From: Opitutaceae bacterium | GTDB lineage: Bacteria > Verrucomicrobiota > Verrucomicrobiia > Opitutales > Opitutaceae | Direction of reading: 5' to 3' | Assembly: GCA_016794785.1 (NCBI GenBank) | Contig: JAEUHC010000019.1 | Span: forward strand, 620,001-684,000 | DNA length: 64,000 nucleotides | In this document: positions 24,228 through 35,826 of the stretch, in pieces | How positions within the stretch are numbered: the stretch's first letter is position 1 | Layout: the number at the start of each line of letters is the position of its first letter | The notes under the pieces: model-generated | Database searches by the model: none | Told to the model about the DNA's origin: nothing | The model's input: only the letters and a program-made list of their open reading frames with translations | Translations under genes and position numbers: made by a program

Positions 24228-25952
24228 ATGAGAATCTTTCGCCTCCTCGCCTTCGCGCTCGCTTGGCCGCTCGCTCCGCTGCGCGCGGCGGAGGAGGCGC
24301 TGGTGGCGCTTCCGCCTTTTCTCGTCGAGGAGGCGGCTAAGGGCCCGCCGTGGCGCTTCGCCACCGCGCCCGGCTACGAGATTCTGTCGCGTTGCAGCGA
24401 TGCCGTCACCCGCCGCGTCGTCGCCACCCACCAGCGCCTGCACCTGTTGCTCGCGGAGATTCTCCCGGTCTCGCTCCAGCTCCAATGCTCGCTGCCGCGC
24501 ACGCTGATTCTCTATGACGAGGAACTCCAGCCCGCCGCGTCCCGCGAAGTGATTGCGCGGATGCTGCAGCAGGATGCTCCGGCGCCAGCGGCGGATTCCA
24601 TGCCGACGAGCGGCCTCCGTGGCCTGCGCGCGCCCGGTCCCGTGCGGCGCATGAGTTTTCTGCCCAACCTCCGGCTCTGGGACAGCGATGCCATGACGGT
24701 CTTCATGATCGTCCGACGGGAGGACTTCGACGCCGAGACCCTCTCGCTCACCAAGGACTACGTCTCGTTCCTCGTGAAAGGCCGGCTCCCGTCGCTGCCG
24801 CCGTGGTTCGCCGCGGGGTTCATCACGCTCTACGGGCAGACGACCTACGAGGGCGAGCGCCTGCTCATGGAGCCGCTCGAGTGGATATCGGCCGCGCACA
24901 CGGCCGCCGTGAAAACCGATCCGAAGACCGCGCCGCTGGTCGCGCCGCTCGGGGATTTTTTTGCGCTGCGCACCGTGCCGCACGATGAATCAGACGGTGT
25001 CGATCCGATGAAGGCCTGGCAGGCGCAGGCCGCGCTGTTCGTGCGCTGGGGCCTGGAGGCCGAGGGCGGGGCGCACCGCGCGGCCTTGTGGAAATTCACG
25101 GAGCTCGCCGCCGTGCGCGGCGCGAGCGAGGAGCTTTTCACCACGTGCTTCGGTTTCGACTTCGCCGCGGCGCAGGCGCGGCTTACCGCTTATCTGCCCA
25201 CCGCGGTGCGCAAGACCGCCACGTTCCGCCTCGCGCGCAACACACCCAAGCCGGCGCCGATCGAGCTGCGCCACGCCACCGACGGCGAGATCGCGCGCAT
25301 CAAGGGCGACTGGGAGCGCCTTGAGGTGCCCTACGTGAAAAAAATCTCCCCGGCGCTCGCCTCAAAATACCTCGAGCAGGCGCGCCGCACCTTCCGCCGC
25401 GCCTACGATCGCGACGACCGCGATCCCCGCCTGCTCGCCGCGATGGGCCTTTGCGAGATCGATGCCGGTGACACTGCGGCCGGGCACGCGCTGCTCGAAA
25501 GCGCCGCCCGGCTCGGCCCGATCCGGCCGCGGGCCAACCAGGAACTGGCGAGGCTGCGCCTCGCCGCGGCGCGCGCCCAGCCGGCCGGAGCCGAAGGTCA
25601 GCTCGCCATCGATCAGGTCGCGGGAGTCTTGCAGCCGGCCTTTGCCGCGCGCGCGGACCGGCCGGCGCTGGCCGAGGTTTACGAGACGATCGCCGAGGTG
25701 TGGGCCTGGTCCGCGCCGCGGGCGACGCGCGGGCACCTCGCGGTGCTCGACGAGGGCGTGCGGCTTTTTCCGCGGCGCACTTCGCTCGTGTTGCGCGCGG
25801 CCGAGGTCAACCTGCGCCACGGTTTCACGACCGAGGCGGCGACGTTCCTCGCCTTGGCCGAGCGGCTCCCCTTAAGCGACGAGGAGCGGGCGCGCGCCGC
25901 GGCGCTGCGCCTGGTGGTGGCGGATCTGCTCCCGGCAAGCGGGCGGGAATGA
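24228..25952 (+). CDS. Secreted protein of unknown function with TPR-like C-terminus
   Basis: 574 residues from ATG 24228, chosen because the signal peptide (RIFRLLAFALAWPLAPLRAAEE) follows at once; a GTG at 24195 would add 11 residues. The start of the mature protein (ALVALPPFLVEE) is like other Opitutaceae secreted proteins. The middle (about 170-330) is not recognised; a helical, TPR-like part (about 390-560) with repeated Ala-rich pairs (LLAAMGLCEIDAGDTAAGHA) follows. It converges on coaB with a 5-base gap. No function can be assigned. Confidence 0.7.
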   Translation: MRIFRLLAFALAWPLAPLRAAEEALVALPPFLVEEAAKGPPWRFATAPGYEILSRCSDAVTRRVVATHQRLHLLLAEILPVSLQLQCSLPRTLILYDEELQPAASREVIARMLQQDAPAPAADSMPTSGLRGLRAPGPVRRMSFLPNLRLWDSDAMTVFMIVRREDFDAETLSLTKDYVSFLVKGRLPSLPPWFAAGFITLYGQTTYEGERLLMEPLEWISAAHTAAVKTDPKTAPLVAPLGDFFALRTVPHDESDGVDPMKAWQAQAALFVRWGLEAEGGAHRAALWKFTELAAVRGASEELFTTCFGFDFAAAQARLTAYLPTAVRKTATFRLARNTPKPAPIELRHATDGEIARIKGDWERLEVPYVKKISPALASKYLEQARRTFRRAYDRDDRDPRLLAAMGLCEIDAGDTAAGHALLESAARLGPIRPRANQELARLRLAAARAQPAGAEGQLAIDQVAGVLQPAFAARADRPALAEVYETIAEVWAWSAPRATRGHLAVLDEGVRLFPRRTSLVLRAAEVNLRHGFTTEAATFLALAERLPLSDEERARAAALRLVVADLLPASGRE

Positions 25953-25957
25953 AGGGG

Positions 25958-26614
25958 TCACGCCGGCCGGCCGCGCCCGGGAGCGATCTGATCAAGGATG
26001 AAGGCGGCCACCGCCGCCTTGGGCGCGGGGCCGAAAGCGTGGCGCGCGCCGCCCGCGCCGAGCACGAGGACGGCGTTGGCCTCGGCGTTCATCCCGAGGC
26101 CGGGCTGGCTCACATCGTTGGCCACGATCCAGTCGAGGCGCTTGTCGGCCAGCTTGCCGCGGGCGCGGGCCTCGATGTCATGCGTCTCGGCCGCGAAGCC
26201 CACGATGGTCTGGTGCGGCTGCCGGGCCGCGGCCAGCGTGCGCAACACGTCCACGGTCGGGACGAGTTCGAGGGTCACGGGGCCGCCGCGTTTTTTCTCC
26301 TTCTGCGCGGAGGACTCCTTCGGCCGATAGTCCGCGACCGCCGCGACGGCGATGAAGAGATCGCAGGCGGGGAAAAGCGGTTCGCAGGCCGCGAGCATCT
26401 CCGCGGCGGAGCACACGCGGTGCAGGGTCGCGCCCGCCGGCGCCGCGAGCGCCACCGGCCCGCTCACGAGATCAATCTGCCAGCCGCGCGCGGCGGCGGC
26501 GGCGGCGAGCGCGTAGCCCATCCGGCCGCTTGAGCCGTTGCTGAGGAAGCGCACCGGATCGAGGTGCTCGCGGGTCGGGCCGGCGGTGAGTAGGCAGCGG
26601 AACGGGGGCTTCAT
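25958..26614 (-). CDS. coaB: Phosphopantothenate-cysteine ligase
   Basis: 218 residues, the length of the CoaB half of bifunctional CoaBC. It ligates cysteine to 4'-phosphopantothenate in coenzyme A synthesis. The signature loop AGPTREHLDPVRFLSNGSSG, then ARRG-type GYALAAAAAARG, the AVAAVADYRP loop, IVGFAAET and LDWIVANDV are present. It is encoded apart from the CoaC part: coaC lies 2 kb away on the other strand. No PPCDC half is attached and the 229 bases upstream hold no convincing gene. Confidence 0.92.
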   Translation of the reverse strand: MKPPFRCLLTAGPTREHLDPVRFLSNGSSGRMGYALAAAAAARGWQIDLVSGPVALAAPAGATLHRVCSAAEMLAACEPLFPACDLFIAVAAVADYRPKESSAQKEKKRGGPVTLELVPTVDVLRTLAAARQPHQTIVGFAAETHDIEARARGKLADKRLDWIVANDVSQPGLGMNAEANAVLVLGAGGARHAFGPAPKAAVAAFILDQIAPGRGRPA

Positions 26615-26843
26615 GCGTGGGCGCTGCCGTCACGCTGGCGGGCGGATGCGCCGCGGCGAGCCGCTTCGTCGCGGGCGCAGGATGGGGGGGCGCGAAAAAT
26701 CGTCGCCGGGCAACGTGATCTCAATTACAGCCCCGAGGTGAAAAAAATGCGGGCCGGCGCCGAGCCGGGTAACATCGCCCGGGCGGACGCGCCTGGGCCC
26801 AAGCTGCTGAAGCCATGACGAGGCCGGGGCGGCCGCGGCCGCG

Positions 26844-28451
26844 ATGAACGAGATTGTCGAATGGGCGATGAGCCTGGCGGAAAACGGTGGCGCCACGGCG
26901 CTCATCGCGCTGGCGCTGGCCACGCTGCTGACCGAGGACCTGACGTGCATCGCGGCGGGCCTGCTCGTCGCGCGCGGCTCGCTCGCGTTCTGGCCGGCGA
27001 CGGGCGCCTGCTACGCCGGCATCCTGTGCGGCGATCTGCTGCTCGTGCTGATGGGCCGCACCATCGGGCGGCCGGCGCTGCGCGTCTCGCCGCTGAAATG
27101 GTGGCTTTCGGAAGAACTGGTCGCGCGCGCGGAGCGGTGGTTTACGCGGCGGGGGCCGGGCATCGTGTTTGCGACCCGCTTCATGCCGGGCACGCGCGTG
27201 CCGACGTATTTTGCGGCCGGCGTGCTGCGCGCGCCGTTTTTCCGCTTCGCCGGCTGGTTCGCGATCGCTTGCGCGCTTTGGGTGCCGCTGTTGGTCGGAA
27301 CGGCCACGTGGCTCGGCACGCGAGCCACAGAAATGCTTGCGACGTGGACCAGTGCCGTGCCCGCGCTGCTCGGCGCCGGTTTGGTCGCCTGGTGCGTGGC
27401 CCAGCTCGGCCTCGCGATGGCGACGTGGCGCGGCCGGCGCCTGCTGCTGGGCCGCTGGCGGCGGCTCACGCATTTTGAATTCTGGCCGCGCTGGGCTGTG
27501 CATGCACCCGTGCTGGCCTACGTCCTCTGGCTCGCGCTGCGGCACCGCAGCCTCGCGCTCGTGACGGCGGTGAATCCTGGTTTCGGCCCGGGTGGGGGCT
27601 TGGCTGGCGAATCGCGGAGCGCCCTTCTGCGCGGCCTCGCCGGCGCCGGTGATCGCGTGGCGAAGTGGACCCGGATCGGGCCGGGTGACGCGGCGACGCG
27701 TTATGCGGCGCTCGAAGCCTTCATGGCGGAGCACGCGCTGGCGTTTCCCGTCGTGCTCAAGCCCGATGTGGGCGAAGGCCGCGCCGGCGTCGGGCTGTCG
27801 CGCGATGCCGCGCAGGCGCGCGCCGTGATCGAAGCCGATCCGGCGCCGCTGATCGCGCAGGCGCACGGGCCGGGCGTGGTGTTCAGCGTTGGCTACCGGC
27901 GGCGGCCGGGTGCGGCGGCCGGCGAGATTTTCGCCCTCGCGGAAAAGCGTCTGGTCGCTGTGACGGGCGACGGGAAGCGGTGCCTCGAAGACCTGATCCT
28001 CGCCGACGAGCGCGCCGTGTGCCGCGCGGGGTTTTTCCTTTCCCAATTCGTCGTGCGCCTCGACGACATCCCCGCGGCGGGGGAGCGCGTGGTGCTGGGC
28101 GAGTGCGGCGCGCACGACTGCGGCGCGCTCGCCACTCCCGCGCTGAGCGCTGAGATTGAGCGGGTGAGCCGGACGTTCGAGGGCTTCCATTGCGGCCGCT
28201 ACGAGGTGCGCGCGCTGTCGCTGGAGGCGTTGCGGCGCGGGGAATTCACCGTCCTCGCGCTCCACGGCCTGATGGCGGAGGACCCGGGTATCTGCGATCC
28301 GCAGCGGGGCGCGTGGCGCGGCTGGCGGAGCCTCTGCCGGCACTGGCGCTGCGCCTTTGCCCTGGCGGCGGAGAATCGCGCGCGGGGCATCAAGCCGCTC
28401 ACGCTCGGGGAAGTGTGGCGTCTGCGCGGGGCGCAACGGCGGGGCTCGTGA
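26844..28451 (+). CDS. DedA/VTT membrane domain fused to ATP-grasp-like domain
   Basis: 535 residues, ATG 26844. The first 195 residues form a DedA/VTT (SNARE-associated) membrane domain: TEDLTCIAAGLL, the GRTIGR loop and TRFMPGTRVPTYFAAG with the family's Arg and Pro. A membrane-proximal linker (WPRWAVHAPVLAYVLWL) leads to a soluble ATP-grasp-like domain (about 270-520) with VNPGFGPGG, FPVVLKPDVGEGRAGVG and EGFHCGRYEVRA. The usual ATP-grasp metal-binding ELNG is ALHG here (A472, H474), which may mean reduced catalysis. It lies between coaB and coaC. Substrate unknown. Confidence 0.8.
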   Translation: MNEIVEWAMSLAENGGATALIALALATLLTEDLTCIAAGLLVARGSLAFWPATGACYAGILCGDLLLVLMGRTIGRPALRVSPLKWWLSEELVARAERWFTRRGPGIVFATRFMPGTRVPTYFAAGVLRAPFFRFAGWFAIACALWVPLLVGTATWLGTRATEMLATWTSAVPALLGAGLVAWCVAQLGLAMATWRGRRLLLGRWRRLTHFEFWPRWAVHAPVLAYVLWLALRHRSLALVTAVNPGFGPGGGLAGESRSALLRGLAGAGDRVAKWTRIGPGDAATRYAALEAFMAEHALAFPVVLKPDVGEGRAGVGLSRDAAQARAVIEADPAPLIAQAHGPGVVFSVGYRRRPGAAAGEIFALAEKRLVAVTGDGKRCLEDLILADERAVCRAGFFLSQFVVRLDDIPAAGERVVLGECGAHDCGALATPALSAEIERVSRTFEGFHCGRYEVRALSLEALRRGEFTVLALHGLMAEDPGICDPQRGAWRGWRSLCRHWRCAFALAAENRARGIKPLTLGEVWRLRGAQRRGS

Positions 28452-28522
28452 TCGCGTGGGCCGCGCCGGATGACACGACGGAGGCTTTGCGCTCCGCTGG
28501 CGAAGTGCGTTGAGTGTCCGCC

Positions 28523-29089
28523 ATGACCGCCTCGCCGCTCGCCGGAAAAACCATTGTGCTCGGCATCACCGGCTCCATCGCCGCCTACAAGGCCGCCGAC
28601 CTCGCGAGCAAGCTGCGACAGGCGGGCGCGGAGGTCTGGCCGGTGATGACGGAGGGGGCGAAACGCTTCGTGACGCCGCTCACCTTGCAGGCGGTCGCGC
28701 ATCATCCCGTTGCCGATGATCTGTGGAGCGAACGCGACCCGGAGGTCGTGGGGCACGTCGATCTCGCGGACCGGGCGGACTTGCTGATCGTGGCGCCAGC
28801 GACGGCCAACACGCTCGCGCAATTCGCGCACGGCCTCGCGCCGGATTTTCTCACGTCGCTTTATCTGGTGAACCGCGCGCCGGTGCTCATCGCGCCCGCG
28901 ATGAACGGCAAGATGTGGTCGCATACCGCGACCCAGGCCAACGTCGCGACGCTGCGCGCCCGCGGCCACGGGTTCATCGGCCCCGAGGAAGGGATGCAGG
29001 CGTGCGGCTACGAAGGCGTCGGCCGGCTCTGGCCGGTGGAGGGCATCTTGGCGGAGGCGGCGCGGCTCGTCGCCGGATCGGCGGGCTGA
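28523..29089 (+). CDS. coaC: Phosphopantothenoylcysteine decarboxylase
   Basis: 188 residues from ATG 28523 (MTASPLAGK); a GTG at 28514 would add three residues. HFCD flavoprotein: VLGITGSIAAYKAADLASKL, catalytic His in GHVDLADRADLL, APATANTLAQFAHG, PAMNGKMW and the C-terminal CGYEGVGR with its catalytic Cys. It decarboxylates 4'-phosphopantothenoylcysteine with FMN in coenzyme A synthesis. In most bacteria it is the N-terminal half of CoaBC; here coaB is a separate gene at 25958-26614. Confidence 0.93.
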   Translation: MTASPLAGKTIVLGITGSIAAYKAADLASKLRQAGAEVWPVMTEGAKRFVTPLTLQAVAHHPVADDLWSERDPEVVGHVDLADRADLLIVAPATANTLAQFAHGLAPDFLTSLYLVNRAPVLIAPAMNGKMWSHTATQANVATLRARGHGFIGPEEGMQACGYEGVGRLWPVEGILAEAARLVAGSAG

Positions 29090-29118
29090 GACCAACATCC
29101 GCTTCCTTTTTTTCCCTT

Positions 29119-29194
29119 TGTCATGGCGAGGTGCGCGCAGCGCGCCGTGGCAATCCAGCTGGATTGCTTCGTCGCTCCGCTCCTCGCAATGACA
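29119..29194. repeat. Inverted repeat with CAATCCAGCTGGATTG core
   Basis: TGTCATGGCGAGG (29119-29131) pairs with CCTCGCAATGACA (29182-29194), and the centre holds the 16-base perfect palindrome CAATCCAGCTGGATTG (29151-29166). It lies between the coaC and glucosidase stop codons. Wording of this kind is a known dispersed intergenic repeat in unrelated bacteria. Confidence 0.8.
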
Positions 29195-29226
29195 GGCTAA
29201 AAGCGATGGGGCGTTGGCATGAGACG

Positions 29227-31953
<2,727 letters not shown>

Positions 31954-31970
31954 GGAGGAGGGAAAGAGCG

Positions 31971-31995
31971 CGTCCGCTCCGCGCGCGCGCGGACG
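31971..31995. other. Hairpin in the intergenic gap
   Basis: CGTCCGC (31971-31977) and GCGGACG (31989-31995) are 7-base arms around a GC-rich 11-base spacer. It lies between the epimerase-like stop and the glucosidase start on the minus strand; no T-run follows, so its role is unknown. Confidence 0.35.
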
Positions 31996-32003
31996 GCGGC
32001 GCT

Positions 32004-32954
32004 TCAGGCGCGCACGAGCGCCGCCGCCTTGTGCATGGCGGTCGAGGTGGCGGCGCAGGCGGCTTCGTTGTCGAGCGCGTTGAGCACGGCGTTGAACGGC
32101 TCGGGACGGACCGGTCCGTCGTAGCCGATCTGGACGAGCGCGTTCACGAAGGCCGCGGCGTCGATCACGCCGGTGGCGGCGGGCAGCTCGCGGGCGTTGT
32201 CGCGCTGCTGCTCCTTCGCGACGCCCAGCGGCGCATCGTTGAGATCGACGCTGATGACGTCCTCGTTCTTCAACGCGAGCAGATCGGCGGTGGTGTCCCC
32301 CGCGGTCCACCAGTGCCACGTGTCGAGGACGAGGCCGACATTGGGCGCGCCGATCGCGGCGATGAGCTCGCGTGCCTCGGCGAGCGTGTGGACAAACGGG
32401 TAGCGCTTGCCGACGAGCAGGAGCTGCGTGCCGACATACTCGAGCCCGAGCCGCTGGCCGTGATCGGCGAGGATGCGCGCGACCTCGCGGAGCCGGGCGG
32501 CGTGCTGCTTGAAATTTTGGTTGTAGGTGAGCTGGTCGTGGCTCGGCGCCAGCCAGGTGCCGATGCGGGTCGAGCCTGCGGCGCGGAGGGCGGCGGCGAT
32601 GCGCGGCAGCCTGGCCAGGCCCTCGCGGAAGGTCGCGTCGTCCTTGCGGAAATCCACCGGCAGGCCGGTCGCGCTCCAGCTGAGCTGCTTGGCCTTCAGG
32701 TCCGCGAGGATATCGTCGACCTGCGCGGGGGCGAGGCCGGCCAGTTCCTCGCCGCGCGGCTCGACCGACTCGAAGCGGTGCCGGTGCGCGAGGTCGTTCA
32801 ATTCGCGCTGGCTCTTCACCGAAACGCCGATGCTTCCGGGCGTGAGGGCGAGGGTGAATTTCCGCCTGCCCTTCGGGGCGGCGGCGCGGGCGACGGGCAG
32901 GGTGGCGAGGGCGGCGAGCGCCGAGGTGGAGTGGAGGAATGCGCGGCGGTGCAT
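32004..32954 (-). CDS. Exported sugar phosphate isomerase/epimerase-like TIM-barrel protein
   Basis: 316 residues from ATG 32954 (MHRRAFLHSTSA), a Tat-like signal (RRAFL) with ARAAA cleavage region. AP-endonuclease-2-type barrel: LGLEYVGTQLLLVGKRY, NVGLVLDTWHWWTAGD with the Asp-His metal ligands, VISVDLNDAP and GPVRPEPFN near the end. Family members isomerise or epimerise sugars or inositols. It is the likely first gene of a two-gene unit with the GH63-type glucosidase. Confidence 0.87.
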   Translation of the reverse strand: MHRRAFLHSTSALAALATLPVARAAAPKGRRKFTLALTPGSIGVSVKSQRELNDLAHRHRFESVEPRGEELAGLAPAQVDDILADLKAKQLSWSATGLPVDFRKDDATFREGLARLPRIAAALRAAGSTRIGTWLAPSHDQLTYNQNFKQHAARLREVARILADHGQRLGLEYVGTQLLLVGKRYPFVHTLAEARELIAAIGAPNVGLVLDTWHWWTAGDTTADLLALKNEDVISVDLNDAPLGVAKEQQRDNARELPAATGVIDAAAFVNALVQIGYDGPVRPEPFNAVLNALDNEAACAATSTAMHKAAALVRA

Positions 32955-33160
32955 GCCACGCAGCGTGACGCCGGCCCGCGCGGGCGCAAGGAGCGCGTGG
33001 CCGGGAACAAAACGCTTGCCCGCATCGGCGCGCGCGCGCATTCACAGCAGCAAAAGCGATCCTGTCGGATTGGCATCACGGCTGGGCGACGATTTCGGGC
33101 CTGTGGCGAAGTCGCCGCCCGGGGCGCGGGCCGCCGGCGCGGCGCTTCCGCCCTCCCACC

Positions 33161-34609
33161 ATGGTCACAACCCGCGCCTGCCTCGCCGCCTCTGTGCTCC
33201 TCGCCTGCTCCGCCTTTGCCGCGGTGCCCGACTACAAGCTCGGCGATGTCGCGGCTGAGGATGTGATCACGCCGGTGCCGTTGCTCGTGGTGAACCCGGA
33301 GGCGACGGAGGCCCTGCGGCAGAAGGTCGCGCAACAGGTCCATCTCATCGTGCGCCACGTGCCATCGACCACGGCGGAGGCCGAGGCGGACCTGCGCGAC
33401 AAGATCGTGAAGGCGCGCGCGGACTTTATTGTCGCCTTGGAAACCGCGCTGGGCGGACGCCGGCTCACCGAGGCGGACGTGCAGACCGCGGCCTACGAGC
33501 GCACACTGCGCGCCGCGCGGCAGAAGGCGCGCGATCTGCCCTTCGAGAAGTTTGCGCCCCTCTGGGTGCGCGGCGAGGGCGACGAACCGCTGGTCGCCGC
33601 CATGGTGCAGGCGGTGCGCGAGGTGATGGTGCAGCCGATCGTCGCGACCAAGGACACCAACGTGTTTCCCTCGGGGCAGTCGGTGAGGTTGCTGCCCCTG
33701 AAGGGCTTTGCCGAGGCGCCGGCCGCGCGCGAGCTGGAGTCGGGCGGCACGCTGATGCCTTCGAGCCGCGTCCTGAGCGTGTGGCGGGCGCGCCGGGTCG
33801 CGGAGACGAGTTTCCCGGTCGGGCAGGAAGCGATCGGCAAATATGCCGCGACCTTTGTGCGGCCCAACGCCGTGGCGGACCCAGAGCTCACTGAGGTCGC
33901 GCGCGCGCAGCGCATGGACGGCGTGACGGTCAACGACACCTACGAGACCGGCCAGGTCGTCGTGCGCAAGGGCCAGACGATCGATCGCAAGGCGCTCGCG
34001 GCGCTCGCGGCGGTGCGCGAGAAGAGCCTCATCGGCACGCTCCAGACCAAGCTCGAGGAGGGCCAGTCTTTTGCCGGCCTGATCATGAACCAGACCAAGT
34101 GGACCACGGCCGGCCTCGGTCTCGTGGTGCTCGTGCTCTGCCTGATTCTCTGGCGCCTGCGGGCGAAGCCATCGACCGCCCTGGTGCTGGCGTCGAGTTC
34201 CACGCCCGAGGAAACCGCGGGCACGCGGGCGGCCGGCGGCGATCCCGTCTGGCGCGAGCGGGCGCTCGCGGCCGAGGGCAAGGCCGAGCGTGCGCAACAG
34301 GCCATCCGCTCCGGCGTGATGGGCTGGATGCGCGAGAAGGTGGTGAGATCCCTTTCGACGCAGCGGGCCGATCTTTTGTCCGCCCAGCAGAAGGCCGAGG
34401 TGGAAATCCGTGAACTCGAGCAACGGCTCGAGCAGCTCCACACCCCGTTGCAGCAGCGCATCAGCGCCTACGAGGCGCGGATCGTCGAGTTGGAGAAGGA
34501 TCTCGCGGCCAAGGGCGAGGAGAACCGCGAGCTGATCGGCGCGCGCATCTCGGTCGCGCGGCAGCAGCTCATGGTCGAGCGCGAGCGCAGCCGCTCCGGG
34601 CAGGGCTAA
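33161..34609 (+). CDS. Membrane protein with orphan 7TMR-HDED-like domain and coiled coil
   Basis: 482 residues, ATG 33161. Signal peptide (VLLACSAFAAV), then an exported part (about 22-305) whose ends resemble the extracellular domain of 7TMR-HD receptors: YKLGDVAAEDVITPVPLLVV at the start and DTYETGQVVVRKGQTIDR before the membrane. One transmembrane helix (about 313-334, GLGLVVLVLCLILW) is followed by a coiled coil (370-475). The seven-helix and HD phosphohydrolase parts of PgpH-type proteins are absent. A sensor or scaffold role is inferred. It converges with the TPR gene. Confidence 0.7.
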   Translation: MVTTRACLAASVLLACSAFAAVPDYKLGDVAAEDVITPVPLLVVNPEATEALRQKVAQQVHLIVRHVPSTTAEAEADLRDKIVKARADFIVALETALGGRRLTEADVQTAAYERTLRAARQKARDLPFEKFAPLWVRGEGDEPLVAAMVQAVREVMVQPIVATKDTNVFPSGQSVRLLPLKGFAEAPAARELESGGTLMPSSRVLSVWRARRVAETSFPVGQEAIGKYAATFVRPNAVADPELTEVARAQRMDGVTVNDTYETGQVVVRKGQTIDRKALAALAAVREKSLIGTLQTKLEEGQSFAGLIMNQTKWTTAGLGLVVLVLCLILWRLRAKPSTALVLASSSTPEETAGTRAAGGDPVWRERALAAEGKAERAQQAIRSGVMGWMREKVVRSLSTQRADLLSAQQKAEVEIRELEQRLEQLHTPLQQRISAYEARIVELEKDLAAKGEENRELIGARISVARQQLMVERERSRSGQG

Positions 34610-34675
34610 CTGCGAGCGTCTTGTCTCGGAGAGGTTTTTGACGAGAGCCTCGTTGGGCGCTCGCCGCGTCCGCGG

Positions 34676-35749
34676 CTATTTCACCTTCTCCTCGGCCTGC
34701 AGCGCCAGCTCGTAGCACTTGAGCGCCTCGTCGTAACGGCCGAGGCGATTGCAGACGCCACCCTTGGAGAGATAGGCGAGGGTGACCTTGGGATCGGCCT
34801 CGATGGCGCGCTCGTAGCACTGGATGGCTTCCTCGAAACGATTGAGGCGCTCCAGCGCCGCGCCGCGGCGGATCATCGCCTCGGTGTGCTTGGCATCGAG
34901 ACGCAGTATCTCGTCGTAGCAGGTGAGGGCTTCCACGGCCTTGTTGGTGCTGACGAGCGAGCGGCCTTTGTTGAGGAGCACGGCAATCCACGTGGCCTGA
35001 TCGGTGTTGGGCGCCGGGCGGCGCGCGGGCTCGGAGCCGCTGGGAAGGGTGACGTTGGTCTGCGCGCCGTTGGCGTGAGTGCCGTTGGTCGTGTTGACGG
35101 GCACGGCGGCGGGGGCGGGGGCGGAGGTGTGCTCCAGCTCAAAGATGCGGCGCTCCATCCGATCGATCACGGCCATGAGGCGCTGGTTGGAAACTGATAC
35201 CGCTTGCTCGGCCGGTGCGGTGAGGTCGGCCCCGCCCATCAGCGCAGGCGCGCCCGATCCGGGCGGTGGGAGCTGGGCGGCGCGCAGGGAGGCAACCTCG
35301 GCCATGCGGCTCATCGTGCGCCATTGGAGCACAGGCATGAGCAGCACGGCGATGAGGCCGAGCCCGCCAAAGGCGGCCGCGACCCACAGCACGGTGCGGT
35401 TGGCGCGCAGCGACTCGGCCTGCTGGCGTTCGCGCTCGGCGGCCTGGCGCTGGGCCTCGAGCTGCGCGCGTTCGCGCTCGGCCTCCATGGCGACACGGAT
35501 CGAGTCGAGCTTCTCGGTGACGCCGGCGACTCGGTTGTTGACGATGGCGAGCTGGGTGGCGTGCAGCTCCTCGCGAACCTTGAGATAGGACTTGAGCAGC
35601 TCCGCCTGCGCGATCTCGTCGGGCGGGGCGGGTTTGGCCGGCGGATTCTCGGCGGTTGCCGCCTGGGCGAAAAGGCCCGCGGCAAAGGCGAAGAACGACA
35701 GGACGAGGGCGAGCGCGCGAAGGCGCAATGGCTGCGCAAAAATTTTCAT
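34676..35749 (-). CDS. TPR protein with membrane anchor and coiled coil
   Basis: 357 residues from ATG 35749 (MKIFAQPLRL); a GTG at 35755 would add two residues. Signal-like segment ALALVLSFFAFAAGLFAQ, coiled coil (50-110), membrane helix VLWVAAAFGGLGLIAVLLMP (about 120-140), a Pro/Thr-rich linker, then about three tetratricopeptide repeats (245-350) such as AIQCYERAIEADPKVTLAYL and GRYDEALKCYELALQ. The TPRs should face the cytoplasm or periplasm depending on whether the first segment is cleaved. Partner unknown. Confidence 0.85.
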   Translation of the reverse strand: MKIFAQPLRLRALALVLSFFAFAAGLFAQAATAENPPAKPAPPDEIAQAELLKSYLKVREELHATQLAIVNNRVAGVTEKLDSIRVAMEAERERAQLEAQRQAAERERQQAESLRANRTVLWVAAAFGGLGLIAVLLMPVLQWRTMSRMAEVASLRAAQLPPPGSGAPALMGGADLTAPAEQAVSVSNQRLMAVIDRMERRIFELEHTSAPAPAAVPVNTTNGTHANGAQTNVTLPSGSEPARRPAPNTDQATWIAVLLNKGRSLVSTNKAVEALTCYDEILRLDAKHTEAMIRRGAALERLNRFEEAIQCYERAIEADPKVTLAYLSKGGVCNRLGRYDEALKCYELALQAEEKVK

Positions 35750-35826
35750 GGGCACCGTGTTTCGCAGGCTGAAATGCGCCGCGATCTTGTCAAGGGGCGC
35801 GGCGCGCGAATTGCGCGCGGCGGTCG

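Noticed and set aside
26615..26843. Possible small gene in the 229-base gap upstream of coaB.
   Set aside because: Short open frames here have no recognisable motif or ribosome-binding site, and rpoZ, a frequent coaB neighbour, is not present.
26721..28436. 571-codon open frame on the - strand opposite the DedA/ATP-grasp gene.
   Set aside because: Arg/Pro/Gln-rich shadow frame without domains; the plus strand carries the recognised domains.
31954..33045. N-terminal extension of the glucosidase frame by 364 residues.
   Set aside because: The extension is Arg-rich, overlaps the epimerase-like gene in another frame and lacks homology; the ATG at 31953 begins the family-like sequence.
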